From: VAZQ01 sp035693615
GTDB lineage: Bacteria > Pseudomonadota > Alphaproteobacteria > Rhizobiales > Xanthobacteraceae
Length of the DNA: 64,000 nucleotides
NCBI GenBank assembly: GCA_035693615.1
Contig: DASSGH010000157.1
Coordinates: 62,001-126,000 of the forward strand
Reading direction: 5' to 3'
Shown piece by piece: positions 38,989-48,273 of the stretch (its first letter is position 1; each line of letters begins with the position of its first letter). Made by a program: the position numbers and the translations under genes. The notes under the pieces were generated by a model. The model was given only the letters and a program-made list of their open reading frames with translations. It was not told where the DNA came from and searched no databases.

Positions 38989-40659
38989 TCAAGCCTCGAG
39001 CACGTGCACGTGACATGTGGGTTTCTTGTTCCACACCGCGCTGAGTGCGGCGCGCACCGCACCGCGTATCGCCTCGGCAAGGGCGTCGGGATCGCGCCGG
39101 CGAGCGCGCGGCATCGATTCGAAAGCCTCAACCGCCGCGTCATACGTGAGTTCCTCCGGGCCACGCCCCAGTGTCCCGGCTTCGGGGACACCGATCAGCC
39201 TCACTTGCACGTCGCCGATCAAATCGCCGCGCCCGTTCACAGCGAGCGCGACCGAGACCATGCCGGCAAAACCGAGCCGACGGCGATCGGCGACGGTGCG
39301 CTCTTCCGCGCTGACGATCAGCGAGCCGTCTTTGTAAAGCCGTCCCGCCGGCACCTCGTCGATTTTGCCCGGATCTCCGGGCGCGAGCCGCACCAGTTCC
39401 CCATCGCGGCATAGAACCACTTTGCCCACGCCGGCGCGGCGGGCGACCTCTGCATGCTCGGCCATGTGAAGTGGCTCGCCATGCACGGGGATCAGGATCT
39501 GTGGCCGCACCCAGCCGATCATGTCGTTGAGCTCGCTCACCCGCGGGTGCCCGGAGACGTGGACTAAATGCGTGCGGTCGGTGATGACTTCGATACCCTG
39601 GCTGACGAGTCCGTTGATGACGCGCGCGACGGCCTTCTCGTTGCCGGGGATTGCACGCGAAGAGAAGATCACGCGATCGCCGCGCGACAACGCCACTTCA
39701 GGATGATCGTCTTGAGCGATGCGGGCGAGCGCCGCGCGCGACTCGCCCTGACTGCCAGTGCAGAGCGCGAGCACCTTGTCCGGCGGCAGATGACCGTAGA
39801 CCTCCATTGAACGGAAATCCTGGATCCCATCCAGATAACCGGTCTCCCGCGCGACCTGCGCGATGCGCTCCATGGCACGGCCAACCAAGACGACCTCACG
39901 CTCACACGCGGCGGCGGCCTGCGCCACCGCACGCAGCCGCGCCACGTTGGAGGCGAACGTCGTGACCGCGACCCGCGCCCGAGCGTTGCGGATGAGTTCG
40001 GCGAGACACTTGGCAACGTCGGCCTCCGAGGGGGAGCGGCCCTCGCGGAAAGCATTGGTCGAGTCCCCGATCAGCGCGAGGCAGCCCTCGTCGCCGAGCG
40101 CACGCAGCTTGGCCTCGTCCGTCGGCGGTCCGATCACAGGTGTCGGGTCGATCTTCCAATCGCCAGTGTGGAGCACGGCGCCGGCTGGCGTGCGGATGAT
40201 GAGGCCGTTTGATTCCGGGATCGAATGGGCCATGGACACGAGTTCGATGTCGAACGGTCCAAGTGTAAACCGCCCACCCAACGGCACGACGTTGACCGGG
40301 ATATCGGGCGCGCCCACTTCGCCCTGCCGCTTGGCTTCTATGAGCGCGGCGGTAAACGGCGTGGCATACACCGGAACTTTGAGGCGAGGCCACAAGTCGA
40401 GCAAGGCGCCGTAATGATCCTCGTGCGCGTGCGTAAGCACGAGGCCGAGAAGATTGCCCCGCTCCTCCACGAGATAGCGGATGTCCGGCATGATGAGGTC
40501 GATGCCAGGCAGCGCATCGTCGGCAAAAGCAACTCCGAAATCGACCGCGATCCATTCCCGCCGCTGATCATCGCCAAAGCCGTAAATTGCGAGATTCATG
40601 CCGATCTCGCCGGCCCCACCAAGCGGCGCGAATACGAGTTCATCGGGGGGACGCATCAT
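38989..40659 (-). CDS. rnj: Ribonuclease J
   Basis: RNase J is a beta-CASP metallo-hydrolase acting as 5'-3' exonuclease and endonuclease in RNA decay and rRNA maturation. The 556-residue protein has PLGGAGEIGMNLAIYGF, the metal motif LTHAHEDHYGALLDL (HxHxDH) near residue 78, LHTGDWKIDPTPV, GDSTNAFREGRS, and the beta-CASP motif VHVSGHPRVSELNDMI with IPVHGEPLHMAEHAEVA. Two adjacent ATG codons exist at the start. birA ends 13 bp upstream and the mce gene lies 182 bp downstream. Confidence 0.95.
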   Translation of the reverse strand: MMRPPDELVFAPLGGAGEIGMNLAIYGFGDDQRREWIAVDFGVAFADDALPGIDLIMPDIRYLVEERGNLLGLVLTHAHEDHYGALLDLWPRLKVPVYATPFTAALIEAKRQGEVGAPDIPVNVVPLGGRFTLGPFDIELVSMAHSIPESNGLIIRTPAGAVLHTGDWKIDPTPVIGPPTDEAKLRALGDEGCLALIGDSTNAFREGRSPSEADVAKCLAELIRNARARVAVTTFASNVARLRAVAQAAAACEREVVLVGRAMERIAQVARETGYLDGIQDFRSMEVYGHLPPDKVLALCTGSQGESRAALARIAQDDHPEVALSRGDRVIFSSRAIPGNEKAVARVINGLVSQGIEVITDRTHLVHVSGHPRVSELNDMIGWVRPQILIPVHGEPLHMAEHAEVARRAGVGKVVLCRDGELVRLAPGDPGKIDEVPAGRLYKDGSLIVSAEERTVADRRRLGFAGMVSVALAVNGRGDLIGDVQVRLIGVPEAGTLGRGPEELTYDAAVEAFESMPRARRRDPDALAEAIRGAVRAALSAVWNKKPTCHVHVLEA

Positions 40660-40671
40660 CGCGCGTTCCGA

Positions 40672-41442
40672 TCAAATCACCTTGCCGGGCGGCGCGGACA
40701 TGAACACGTCGCCCGCGGTGATCGTCCTGGCGTTACCGTTGGGCAAGCGCAGCACGAGGCCGCCCGCCTCGTCGAGCGCCTCGAACTGGCCGACGAGCTC
40801 GCGCTCGGCAAGCCGCACGCGCACGCTCTCCCCGATGCCGGCGGCGCGGGCAAGCCAGTCGGCGCGGATGGTGGAAAAGCCCTCGCCGGCGTTCCACTGC
40901 GCGAGCCGCCCGATCATCTTGACCGAGAGCGCGCTGAACAACGCGGCAGCAGAGATCGGCGTACCGGCGGCGGCGAGATCGGCCGCAGGAAAATCGGTCT
41001 TTGTGGGATGCGAGGCACAATTGATTCCGATGCCGATCGCAACCGCGCTTATACCGCTCTCCGCTTCGATGAGGATGCCGCCCAACTTCGCGCCCGCGAG
41101 CAGAAGATCGTTCGGCCACTTGATCGCCAGCAGCCGCTTGAGGTCGGCCGCGGCCTCCACGACGGCATCGTGGGCAGCGAGCGCAGCGACGAATGAAAGT
41201 TGCGGCCAATGCTCCGCTGCCGCCGGCTCGGTGAGCAGCAAGGTCGCGTGGAGATTGCCCGCCGGCGAAATCCAGGCGCGGCCACGCCGGCCGCGGCCGG
41301 CGGTCTGTCGCTCGGCGGTGACCCAGAGCGGCCCGTGGCCGCCTTCACGCGCCAGACGCAATGCCTCGGCGTTGGTCGAGCCGAGCACCTCGTGCACGAC
41401 GAGCCGCACACCCGCCGCGGTTGCCCTGGGCTCCAGTTTCAT
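40672..41442 (-). CDS. birA: Biotin--[acetyl-CoA-carboxylase] ligase (no DNA-binding domain)
   Basis: BirA attaches biotin to carboxylase carrier proteins. The 256-residue protein begins directly with the catalytic domain (STNAEALRLAREGG, then AERQTAGRGRRGRAWISPAG with the nucleotide loop), and has IKWPNDLLLAGAKLGGILIE, the biotin site. There is no N-terminal winged helix, so this form should not act as a repressor. A C-terminal SH3-like domain ends the protein (RLPNGNARTITAGDVF). It directly follows nuoN (17 bp), a conserved nuoN-birA-rnj order in Hyphomicrobiales. Confidence 0.94.
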   Translation of the reverse strand: MKLEPRATAAGVRLVVHEVLGSTNAEALRLAREGGHGPLWVTAERQTAGRGRRGRAWISPAGNLHATLLLTEPAAAEHWPQLSFVAALAAHDAVVEAAADLKRLLAIKWPNDLLLAGAKLGGILIEAESGISAVAIGIGINCASHPTKTDFPAADLAAAGTPISAAALFSALSVKMIGRLAQWNAGEGFSTIRADWLARAAGIGESVRVRLAERELVGQFEALDEAGGLVLRLPNGNARTITAGDVFMSAPPGKVI

Positions 41443-41459
41443 TCAGCGTCGAGCTTCAT

Positions 41460-42905
41460 TCAGAACAGCGACTTTGCCGCCGCGTCAGCGGCCTGGATCA
41501 ACGGGCTCGGATAAACGAAGAACAAGAGGTTGAACAGGCCGGTGACCGCGAGCACGGCCTTGAGCTCGTACGGCATCGGCTCGAACGGCTTTGCCGGTTC
41601 GTCGAAATACATCGTCTTGACGATCATCAAATAATAGTAGCCACCCACGACGCTGGTGATCACGCCGATTACGGCAAGCGTGAACAGCCCCGCCTGGATC
41701 GCCGCGAGAAACACATAGAACTTGGCGAAAAAGCCTGCCAGGGGCGGAATGCCCGCGAGCGAGAACAGCAGCATGGCAAAGAAGAATGCCATCGTCGGCT
41801 TAGTGCGGGCCAGTCCGGCGAGATCGGCGATGTTTTCAACCATCTGCCCGTCGCGTCGCATCGACAGGATGCAGGCGAAGACTCCGAGCGTCATAGCGAC
41901 ATAGATCGCCATGTAGACCAGCACGCCGTGAACGCCCTCCGGCGTGCCGGCGGCGAGCCCGACCAGCGCGAAGCCCATGTGGCCGATGGAGGAATACGCC
42001 ATCAGCCGCTTGATATTCGTTTGGCCGATGGCGGCAAAAGCGCCGAGCGCCATCGAGGCGATGGCGACGAAGACGACGATCTGCTGCCACTGCGCCAAGA
42101 TACCGGGAAAGGCCACGATCGTCGTGCGCACGAACATGGCAATGCCCGCGACTTTGGGGGCAGCGGCGAAGAACGCGGTGATCGGCGTCGGCGCGCCCTC
42201 GTACACGTCGGGCGTCCACATGTGGAACGGCACCGCCGAAACCTTGAAGCAGAAGCCGGCGAACAGGAAAACGAGCCCGAACACCAGCCCGAGATTGGCG
42301 GCGCCGCTCGCTCCCGCACTCGCCGCCTTGGCGATACCGGCAAAACTCACCGTACCGGTGAAACCGTAGACCAGCGAGGCCCCGTAAAGCAGCATCCCGG
42401 AGGACAGCGCGCCGAGCACGAAATACTTCAGTCCCGCCTCGGTGGAGCGCACGGAATCGCGATCGATCGCGGCGACCACATAAAGCGCAAGGCTCATCAA
42501 TTCGAGGCCGAGATAAAGCGCGATCAGGTCGGCGGCGGAGATGAGCATCATCATGCCGGTGCTCGAGAGCAGAATCAGGATCGAATATTCGAAGCTCCCG
42601 CGCTTCTCGACGGCGAGGTAATTCGACGACATCACGATCGCCACCGCCGACCCGGCGAGCGCCAGAAGCTTGAGAAACCGGGCGAAACCGTCCACCACGA
42701 AACTGCCGCCGAAGGTGACGAGCTTGCCCGCGGGTAGCCAAACAACGACGAGACCGGCCAGCAGCAATAGCAGCACCGCCCCCGCCTCGACGCCTTTGGC
42801 CGACCGCTCGCCGCGGAACACGCCGACCATCAGCAGCAGCATGGCGCCGACGGCGAGCACGATTTCCGGCAAGGCGGGGAGCAGCGTGGGGATTTCGTCG
42901 GTCAT
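41460..42905 (-). CDS. nuoN: NADH-quinone oxidoreductase subunit N
   Basis: NuoN is one of the three antiporter-like proton-pumping subunits of complex I. The 481-residue protein has about 14 membrane segments and shows the Mrp-like core, including Lys in YFVLGALSSGMLLYGASLVY and the LMAYSSIGHMGFALVGLA discontinuous helix. The ATG at 42905 (MTDEIPTLLPALPEI) was selected over a longer frame. It is the last nuo gene and starts 19 bp after nuoM ends. Confidence 0.95.
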   Translation of the reverse strand: MTDEIPTLLPALPEIVLAVGAMLLLMVGVFRGERSAKGVEAGAVLLLLLAGLVVVWLPAGKLVTFGGSFVVDGFARFLKLLALAGSAVAIVMSSNYLAVEKRGSFEYSILILLSSTGMMMLISAADLIALYLGLELMSLALYVVAAIDRDSVRSTEAGLKYFVLGALSSGMLLYGASLVYGFTGTVSFAGIAKAASAGASGAANLGLVFGLVFLFAGFCFKVSAVPFHMWTPDVYEGAPTPITAFFAAAPKVAGIAMFVRTTIVAFPGILAQWQQIVVFVAIASMALGAFAAIGQTNIKRLMAYSSIGHMGFALVGLAAGTPEGVHGVLVYMAIYVAMTLGVFACILSMRRDGQMVENIADLAGLARTKPTMAFFFAMLLFSLAGIPPLAGFFAKFYVFLAAIQAGLFTLAVIGVITSVVGGYYYLMIVKTMYFDEPAKPFEPMPYELKAVLAVTGLFNLLFFVYPSPLIQAADAAAKSLF

Positions 42906-42924
42906 CGCCGGTTCGCAGCCGTGG

Positions 42925-44433
42925 TCAATGCGCCAATAGCGCGGCGGTTTTGGCCGCGCCGATGGCGCGCTCGTAATTGTCAAGGAGCTGCGCAACCGAC
43001 GCTGCCGAGAGGTCGATCACCGGCTTCGGATAGATGCCGAACAGAATCGTCAACACGACCAGCGGACCGAGCGTGATGATCTCGCGGTAGTCGAGGTCTT
43101 TGATCGCGGCCAGAGCCGGCTTGGTGAGCGGGCCGAAGATGACCTTGCGATAGAGCCACAGCGCGTAAGCCGCCGAGAGGATGGTTCCGGTGGTCACCAG
43201 CGCCGCCACCCAGGTATTGATGCGGAACGTGCCGATGAGGGTAAGGAATTCCCCGATGAAACCCGTGGTGCCGGGCAGCCCCAGGTTGGCGAGCGAGAAC
43301 ACCATGAAGGCCGCGGCGTAGAGCGGCATCCGGTTGACGAGGCCGCCATAGGCGGCGATTTCGCGCGTATGCATGCGATCGTAGACGACGCCTACACACA
43401 GGAACAAAGCCGCGGAGACGACGCCGTGGGAGATCATCTGAAAGATGCCACCCGCCACGCCCTGCACGGTCGCGGCAAAAATGCCCATGGTCACGAAGCC
43501 CATGTGGCCGACCGAGGAATAGGCGATGAGCTTCTTCATGTCCTCCTGCGCCAGCGCGACGAGCGAGGTGTAGATTACCGCCACCACCGATAGCGCGAAG
43601 ATGAGCGGGGCGAGGTCGTGCGAGGCGGCCGGAAACATGGGCAGCGAGAAGCGCAGGAAGCCGTAGCCGCCCATCTTCAACAAAATTGCGGCAAGGATGA
43701 CCGAGCCGGCGGTCGGCGCCTCGACGTGCGCGTCCGGCAGCCAGGTGTGCACCGGCCACATCGGCAGTTTCACCGCGAAAGAGGCGAGAAACGCCAGCCA
43801 AGCCCAGGTTTGCAAGCCGCGCGGGAAGCCGTGCCGCAGGAGCGTGGGGATCTCGGTCGTCCCCGCGTCCCAGTACATCGCCATGATGGCGAGCAGCATC
43901 AGCACGGAACCGAGGAACGTGTAGAGAAAGAACTTGAAGCTGGCGTAGACGCGGCGGGGACCGCCCCACACGCCGATGATCAGGAACATCGGGATGAGGC
44001 CGCCCTCGAAGAACAGGTAGAACAGCACGAGGTCGAGCGCCGTGAAGGTGCCGACCATCAACGTCTCGAGCACCAGGAACGCCGCCATGTATTCCTTGAC
44101 GCGATGCTGGATCGGCAGCCAACTGGCGATGATGCACACCGGCATCAGCGCGGTGGTGAGGATGAGGAACGGCAGCGAGATGCCGTCGACGCCCATGTGG
44201 TAGGTGATGGCGCCTGCGAGCCAAGGCCGCTTCTCCACGAACTGGAACTCGGCCGAGGCGGGATCAAAGCGGTAGAGCAGGATTAGCGAGATCGCAAACG
44301 TGATTAGGGTAGTCCACAGCGCGATCCAGCGCGCGTTGCGTTTCTCCGCCTCGCCGTCGCTGTGCATCAGCATGATGAACAGCGCACCGACAAGCGGCAG
44401 GAACGTGGTGACGGAGAGGATCGGCCAACTCAT
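42925..44433 (-). CDS. nuoM: NADH-quinone oxidoreductase subunit M
   Basis: NuoM is an antiporter-like membrane subunit of complex I. The 502-residue protein has 14 expected membrane segments. Features seen include the GVDGISLPFLILTTALMP region, the Glu in MVGTFTALDLVLFYLFFEGG, WPVHTWLPDAHVEAPTAGSV with the key Lys/His region after it, and KKLIAYSSVGHMGFVTMGIF. The ATG at 44433 is used; a GTG at 44439 would overlap the nuoL stop. nuoN follows. Confidence 0.95.
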   Translation of the reverse strand: MSWPILSVTTFLPLVGALFIMLMHSDGEAEKRNARWIALWTTLITFAISLILLYRFDPASAEFQFVEKRPWLAGAITYHMGVDGISLPFLILTTALMPVCIIASWLPIQHRVKEYMAAFLVLETLMVGTFTALDLVLFYLFFEGGLIPMFLIIGVWGGPRRVYASFKFFLYTFLGSVLMLLAIMAMYWDAGTTEIPTLLRHGFPRGLQTWAWLAFLASFAVKLPMWPVHTWLPDAHVEAPTAGSVILAAILLKMGGYGFLRFSLPMFPAASHDLAPLIFALSVVAVIYTSLVALAQEDMKKLIAYSSVGHMGFVTMGIFAATVQGVAGGIFQMISHGVVSAALFLCVGVVYDRMHTREIAAYGGLVNRMPLYAAAFMVFSLANLGLPGTTGFIGEFLTLIGTFRINTWVAALVTTGTILSAAYALWLYRKVIFGPLTKPALAAIKDLDYREIITLGPLVVLTILFGIYPKPVIDLSAASVAQLLDNYERAIGAAKTAALLAH

Positions 44434-44435
44434 GG

Positions 44436-46532
44436 TCACCCCACCCGCGCGCCGAACATGAACCAGGTGATCAGCGCGGCGACGCCGATCAGCATGGCGA
44501 AGGCATAGTGATAGAGATATCCCGTCTGTAGGCGCACGACGCCGCGGGTCACGTCGAGCACGCGCGCCGATACGCCGTCGGGTCCTAGACCGTCAATGGT
44601 CCAGCCGTCGCCGTACTTCCACAAGGCGCGAGCGAGCCACAACGTCGGGCGAACGATGAGGAAGTCGTAGATCTCGTCGAAATACCACTTGTTGAGCAGG
44701 AACTTGTAGAGTGGCTCCTGTTGTCGGGCGAGCTCGACCGGCAGCTCCGGCCTGCGAATGTAGAACTCCCAGGCGATGGCGAAGCCAATCGCCATCATCA
44801 GCGTCGGAGTGATCGCGATGATCTGCGGGATGGCGTGCATCTCCTCGAACATATGGCCGCCCGCGGCGAATTTGAGCGAGTCGCCGAAGAACTCCGTGAC
44901 GTCGTGACCTACGAATAGTTCACGGAACGGATAGCCGGCGAAGATCGCGCCGGCGGCGAGAAACACGAGCGGAAGTACCATCACCAACGGGCTTTCGCGC
45001 GCGGCGTCGTAGTGGTGCTGGTCATGCGGAGCGCCGTGGAAGGTCAGGAAGATCAGCCGCCAGGAATAGAACGCGGTCAGCGCCGCCGCGATGGCGGTCG
45101 TGCCGAAGGCGTAGAGCGCCATTGGGTTGCTACTCACGTAGGCGGCCTCGATGATCGCATCCTTGGAGAAGAATCCGGCAGTGAGGGGAAATCCGGTCAA
45201 TGCCAGCGTGCCGATCACCATCGTCCAATAGGTGACCGGGAGCTTGTTCCTGAGACCGCCCATGTGCCGGATGTCCTGCTCGTGATGCATGGCAATGATC
45301 ACCGAGCCGGAACAGAGGAACAGCAGCGCTTTGAAGAAGGCATGCGTGAACAAGTGGAACATGCCGACCGAGTAGGCGCCCGTGCCCATGGCGGCGAACA
45401 TGTAGCCGAGCTGCGAGCAGGTGGAATAGGCGATGATGCGCTTTATGTCGTTCTGCACCAGCGCGATGGTCGCGGCGAAGAAGGCGGTGGTCCCGCCGAT
45501 GAAGGCGACGAAGGCTTGGGCGGTCGGCGCCAGATCGAACAGCGGCGAAAGCCTCGCCACCATGAACACGCCAGCCGTCACCATCGTGGCGGCATGAATG
45601 AGCGCCGATACCGGGGTTGGTCCCTCCATCGCGTCCGGCAACCATGTGTGCAGCAGAAACTGCGCCGATTTGCCCATGGCACCCATGAATAGCAGCAAGC
45701 AGATCAGCGTCAGCGCGTCCACGTCCCACGACAGGAAGTGAATGGTCTTGCCGGTGAGCGCGGGCGCCTGGGCGAAGACGGTGTCCAAATCGATCGCGCC
45801 GGTCATCAGGAACGTCGCGAATATGCCGAGCGAGAAGCCGAAATCGCCCACGCGGTTGACGATGAAGGCCTTGATGGCGGCGGCGTTCGCTTCCGGCTTG
45901 TGATACCAGAACCCGATGAGCAGATAGCTCATCAGCCCGACCCCTTCCCAGCCGAAGAACAGTTGCACGAGGTTGTCGGCGGTCACCAGCGTCAGCATGG
46001 CGAAGGTGAACAACGACAGATATGAGAAGAAACGCGGCCGGTATGGGTCCTCCTCCATGTAGCCGATGGAATAGAGGTGGACGAAGGCGGAGATGGTGGT
46101 CACGACGACGAGCATGACCGCCGTGAGCGTGTCGACGCGCAGTGCCCAGTCGATTTTGAGATCGCCGGCGACGATCCAGGGAAAGAGCGTCACCCGCGCG
46201 TCGTGATGGCCAAACCCGACGTCAACGAAGGCCAACCACGACAGCAGCATGGCGGCGAACAGGAATACGGTGGTGACGACTTCGGCAGAACGCGATCCTG
46301 CGGCCGGCGGTTCGACCGGTTGCGGCTCCGTGGGCGAGTTTTCGAAGACGGCATGCGGGCGCTGCGGGTCCGGCGCGCCGTGCGGACGGCTCTCGTCGAC
46401 CGCGCCGTGCGCATGGTTCTCGACGCCGCTATCCGGCCCTCCGCCCGGATAACGGGCGCGCGCGCCGGCAAGCGCGATGAGCGCGGCGATGACGGCACCG
46501 AGGAGCGGCAGAAAGACGATCGCGTAATACAT
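44436..46532 (-). CDS. nuoL: NADH-quinone oxidoreductase subunit L, with hydrophilic insert near the N-terminus
   Basis: NuoL is the distal pumping subunit of complex I with the long lateral helix. The 698-residue protein is longer than most because residues ~27-83, between TM1 and TM2, form a hydrophilic His-, Pro- and Glu-containing insert. The conserved core includes FFGWEGVGLMSYLLIGFWY, LPDAMEGPTPVSALIHAATM and DIKRIIAYSTCSQLGYMFAA. The C-terminal section (QEPLYKFLLNKWYFDEIYD) is the anchor-helix region. nuoK precedes it by 7 bp. Confidence 0.95.
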   Translation of the reverse strand: MYYAIVFLPLLGAVIAALIALAGARARYPGGGPDSGVENHAHGAVDESRPHGAPDPQRPHAVFENSPTEPQPVEPPAAGSRSAEVVTTVFLFAAMLLSWLAFVDVGFGHHDARVTLFPWIVAGDLKIDWALRVDTLTAVMLVVVTTISAFVHLYSIGYMEEDPYRPRFFSYLSLFTFAMLTLVTADNLVQLFFGWEGVGLMSYLLIGFWYHKPEANAAAIKAFIVNRVGDFGFSLGIFATFLMTGAIDLDTVFAQAPALTGKTIHFLSWDVDALTLICLLLFMGAMGKSAQFLLHTWLPDAMEGPTPVSALIHAATMVTAGVFMVARLSPLFDLAPTAQAFVAFIGGTTAFFAATIALVQNDIKRIIAYSTCSQLGYMFAAMGTGAYSVGMFHLFTHAFFKALLFLCSGSVIIAMHHEQDIRHMGGLRNKLPVTYWTMVIGTLALTGFPLTAGFFSKDAIIEAAYVSSNPMALYAFGTTAIAAALTAFYSWRLIFLTFHGAPHDQHHYDAARESPLVMVLPLVFLAAGAIFAGYPFRELFVGHDVTEFFGDSLKFAAGGHMFEEMHAIPQIIAITPTLMMAIGFAIAWEFYIRRPELPVELARQQEPLYKFLLNKWYFDEIYDFLIVRPTLWLARALWKYGDGWTIDGLGPDGVSARVLDVTRGVVRLQTGYLYHYAFAMLIGVAALITWFMFGARVG

Positions 46533-46539
46533 TCCGCCT

Positions 46540-46848
46540 TCAGCCCTTCATCAGGTTGATGTCCTCGACCGCGATCGAGCCGCGGTTGCGGTAGTAGGCG
46601 ACCAGAATGGCGAGCCCGATCGCCGCCTCCGCCGCCGCAACGGTGAGGACCAGCAAGGCATAGACTTGGCCGACGAGATCGCCGAGGAAGGCGGAAAAAG
46701 CGACCAGATTGATGTTGACCGCGAGCAGGATCACTTCGATCGACATCAGGATGATGATCACGTTCTTGCGGTTGAGGAAAATGCCGAAGATGCCGATCGT
46801 GAACAGGATCGCGGCGACCGTGAGATAGTGGCCGAGGCCGATGGTCAT
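46540..46848 (-). CDS. nuoK: NADH-quinone oxidoreductase subunit K
   Basis: NuoK is a three-helix (MrpC-like) membrane subunit of complex I. The 102-residue protein begins MTIGLGHYLTVAAILFTIGI and carries the key membrane glutamates in MSIEVILLAVNINLV and in AAAEAAIGLAILVAYYRNRG. The sequence is embedded in a longer open frame reaching 47796, but only this 102-codon end is real. An in-frame ATG at 46848 is preceded by GAAGG. It ends at 46540, 7 bp before nuoL. Confidence 0.96.
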   Translation of the reverse strand: MTIGLGHYLTVAAILFTIGIFGIFLNRKNVIIILMSIEVILLAVNINLVAFSAFLGDLVGQVYALLVLTVAAAEAAIGLAILVAYYRNRGSIAVEDINLMKG

Positions 46849-46868
46849 TTCGTTTCCTTCGGGTTTCT

Positions 46869-47480
46869 CTAGAGCCCTTGGCCCGGCCGGACTTTGACGA
46901 TCTCGATGGCGCTCGCCTTGGTGCGCGCGATCTGCTCGGCAATGCTCTGCCGTTTGACGTAAGGCTTGTGCCGCAGCGTCAACACGATAGCTCCGATCAT
47001 GGCAACCAACAGCACGACGCCCGCCGCCTGGAAGAAATAGACGTAGCGCGTGTAGAGCACGTGACCGAGCGCTTCCGCGTTGAGCACGCTTGCAGGGGAC
47101 GGAATTGGTGCCGCGATCGTCTGCCGCACGCTGGGACCGACTGTCCAGCCGGCGAGGACGAGCACAAGCTCGATCAGAAGAATGGCGCCGAGCAAGGCAC
47201 CGATCGGCAAATACTGGAGGAAACCTTGGCGAAGCTCGGAAAAATCGACGTCCAGCATCATCACCACGAACAGAAACAACACCAGGACCGCGCCGACATA
47301 GACGATGATGAGGATCATCGCCAGGAACTCCGCGCCCAGCAGGATGAACAGCGCGGCGGCGTTGACGAAAGCAAGAATGAGAAACAGCACCGAATGTACG
47401 GGATTCCTCGAGGCAACCACCATGACCGCGGCGGCGATGCACACGCCGGCGAACAAGTAGAAGAAGAGCGCGGGGATCAT
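46869..47480 (-). CDS. nuoJ: NADH-quinone oxidoreductase subunit J
   Basis: NuoJ is a five-helix membrane subunit of complex I. The 203-residue protein begins MIPALFFYLFAGVCIAAAV and has the conserved SRNPVHSVLFLILAFVNAA segment, the pi-bulge helix around VYVGAVLVLFLFVVMMLD, and a C-terminal cytoplasmic tail. It follows nuoI by 9 bp and precedes nuoK by 20 bp. Confidence 0.95.
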   Translation of the reverse strand: MIPALFFYLFAGVCIAAAVMVVASRNPVHSVLFLILAFVNAAALFILLGAEFLAMILIIVYVGAVLVLFLFVVMMLDVDFSELRQGFLQYLPIGALLGAILLIELVLVLAGWTVGPSVRQTIAAPIPSPASVLNAEALGHVLYTRYVYFFQAAGVVLLVAMIGAIVLTLRHKPYVKRQSIAEQIARTKASAIEIVKVRPGQGL

Positions 47481-47489
47481 TCCGCAGCC

Positions 47490-47978
47490 TCACCGGTACG
47501 GCGCGTCCAGCGCGATGTTCTGGGCGATCTCGCGCTCCCAACGATCGCCGTTGGCAAGCAGCCGCTCCTTGTCGAAGTAGAGTTCCTCCCGCGTCTCGGT
47601 CGCGAATTCGAAATTCGGCCCCTCGACGATGGCGTCGACCGGGCAGGCCTCCTGGCAAAGTCCGCAATAGATGCATTTGACCATGTCGATGTCGTAGCGG
47701 GTGGTGCGGCGCGTGCCGTCGTTGCGCCGGGGTCCCGCCTCGATGGTGATGGCTTGCGCCGGACAGATCGCCTCGCACAGTTTGCAGGCGATGCAACGCT
47801 CCTCGCCGTTGGGATAGCGGCGCAGCGCGTGCTCGCCGCGAAAGCGCGGCGAGAGCTGTCCCTTCTCGAACGGATAGTTGAGCGTGGGCTTGGGCTTGAA
47901 GAAGTAACGCATTGCGAGCACGAACGCCGAGGCGAATTCCTTGAGAAACAGCGCGCGAGCGGCCTGGTCCAATTTCAT
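47490..47978 (-). CDS. nuoI: NADH-quinone oxidoreductase subunit I (two 4Fe-4S clusters)
   Basis: NuoI carries the N6a and N6b clusters in the peripheral arm of complex I. The 162-residue protein has both motifs: CIACKLCEAICPAQAI and CIYCGLCQEACPVDAI. The N-terminal helix MKLDQAARALFLKEFASAF and the LNYPFEKGQLSPRFRGEHAL stretch are standard. The frame continues upstream to 48245 but the family begins at 47978. A 79-residue membrane protein gene lies between it and nuoH. Confidence 0.97.
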   Translation of the reverse strand: MKLDQAARALFLKEFASAFVLAMRYFFKPKPTLNYPFEKGQLSPRFRGEHALRRYPNGEERCIACKLCEAICPAQAITIEAGPRRNDGTRRTTRYDIDMVKCIYCGLCQEACPVDAIVEGPNFEFATETREELYFDKERLLANGDRWEREIAQNIALDAPYR

Positions 47979-48021
47979 CGGGCAGTCCTTTCCGGCATCG
48001 CGTTCCACCGCGGCACGCCGC

Positions 48022-48261
48022 TCAGTCCCCCACCATTCCGCCGAGCCAGTAGCCGATGCCCGCCAACACGATGATATCGGCCGCCAACACCGCGCGGCGC
48101 AGCAGCGATATTTCCTGCTCGAGGGTGTCGCCTTCGGCGCCGCAGTCCGCGCGTGAGCGCAGACCGCGCTCCACGAAGTCCACAAGCGGAACGTAAACCA
48201 GCGCCGCAACGACCGTGCCGATGACGGCACCGAGGAGCCCGGCAAGCGACAAATTGATCAT
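48022..48261 (-). CDS. Small two-segment membrane protein inside the nuo operon, function unknown
   Basis: A 79-residue frame lies between nuoH (12 bp upstream) and nuoI (43 bp downstream), same strand. It has two likely membrane segments, residues ~4-25 (LSLAGLLGAVIGTVVAALVY) and ~57-76 (VLAADIIVLAGIGYWLGGM), joined by a charged loop of about 30 residues containing one Cys. It is not a known complex I subunit. Codon usage and spacing are like its neighbours, which supports a real gene. A role in complex I assembly is possible but unproven. Confidence 0.7.
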   Translation of the reverse strand: MINLSLAGLLGAVIGTVVAALVYVPLVDFVERGLRSRADCGAEGDTLEQEISLLRRAVLAADIIVLAGIGYWLGGMVGD

Positions 48262-48273
48262 GCCGTTGCTCCG

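Noticed and set aside
38828..39034. A 68-codon minus frame between rnj and mce
   Set aside because: Overlaps the rnj 3' end and has no protein-like features or good RBS.
46849..47796. Upstream part of the long minus frame that contains nuoK
   Set aside because: Only the last 102 codons match NuoK; the rest overlaps nuoJ and nuoI in another frame.
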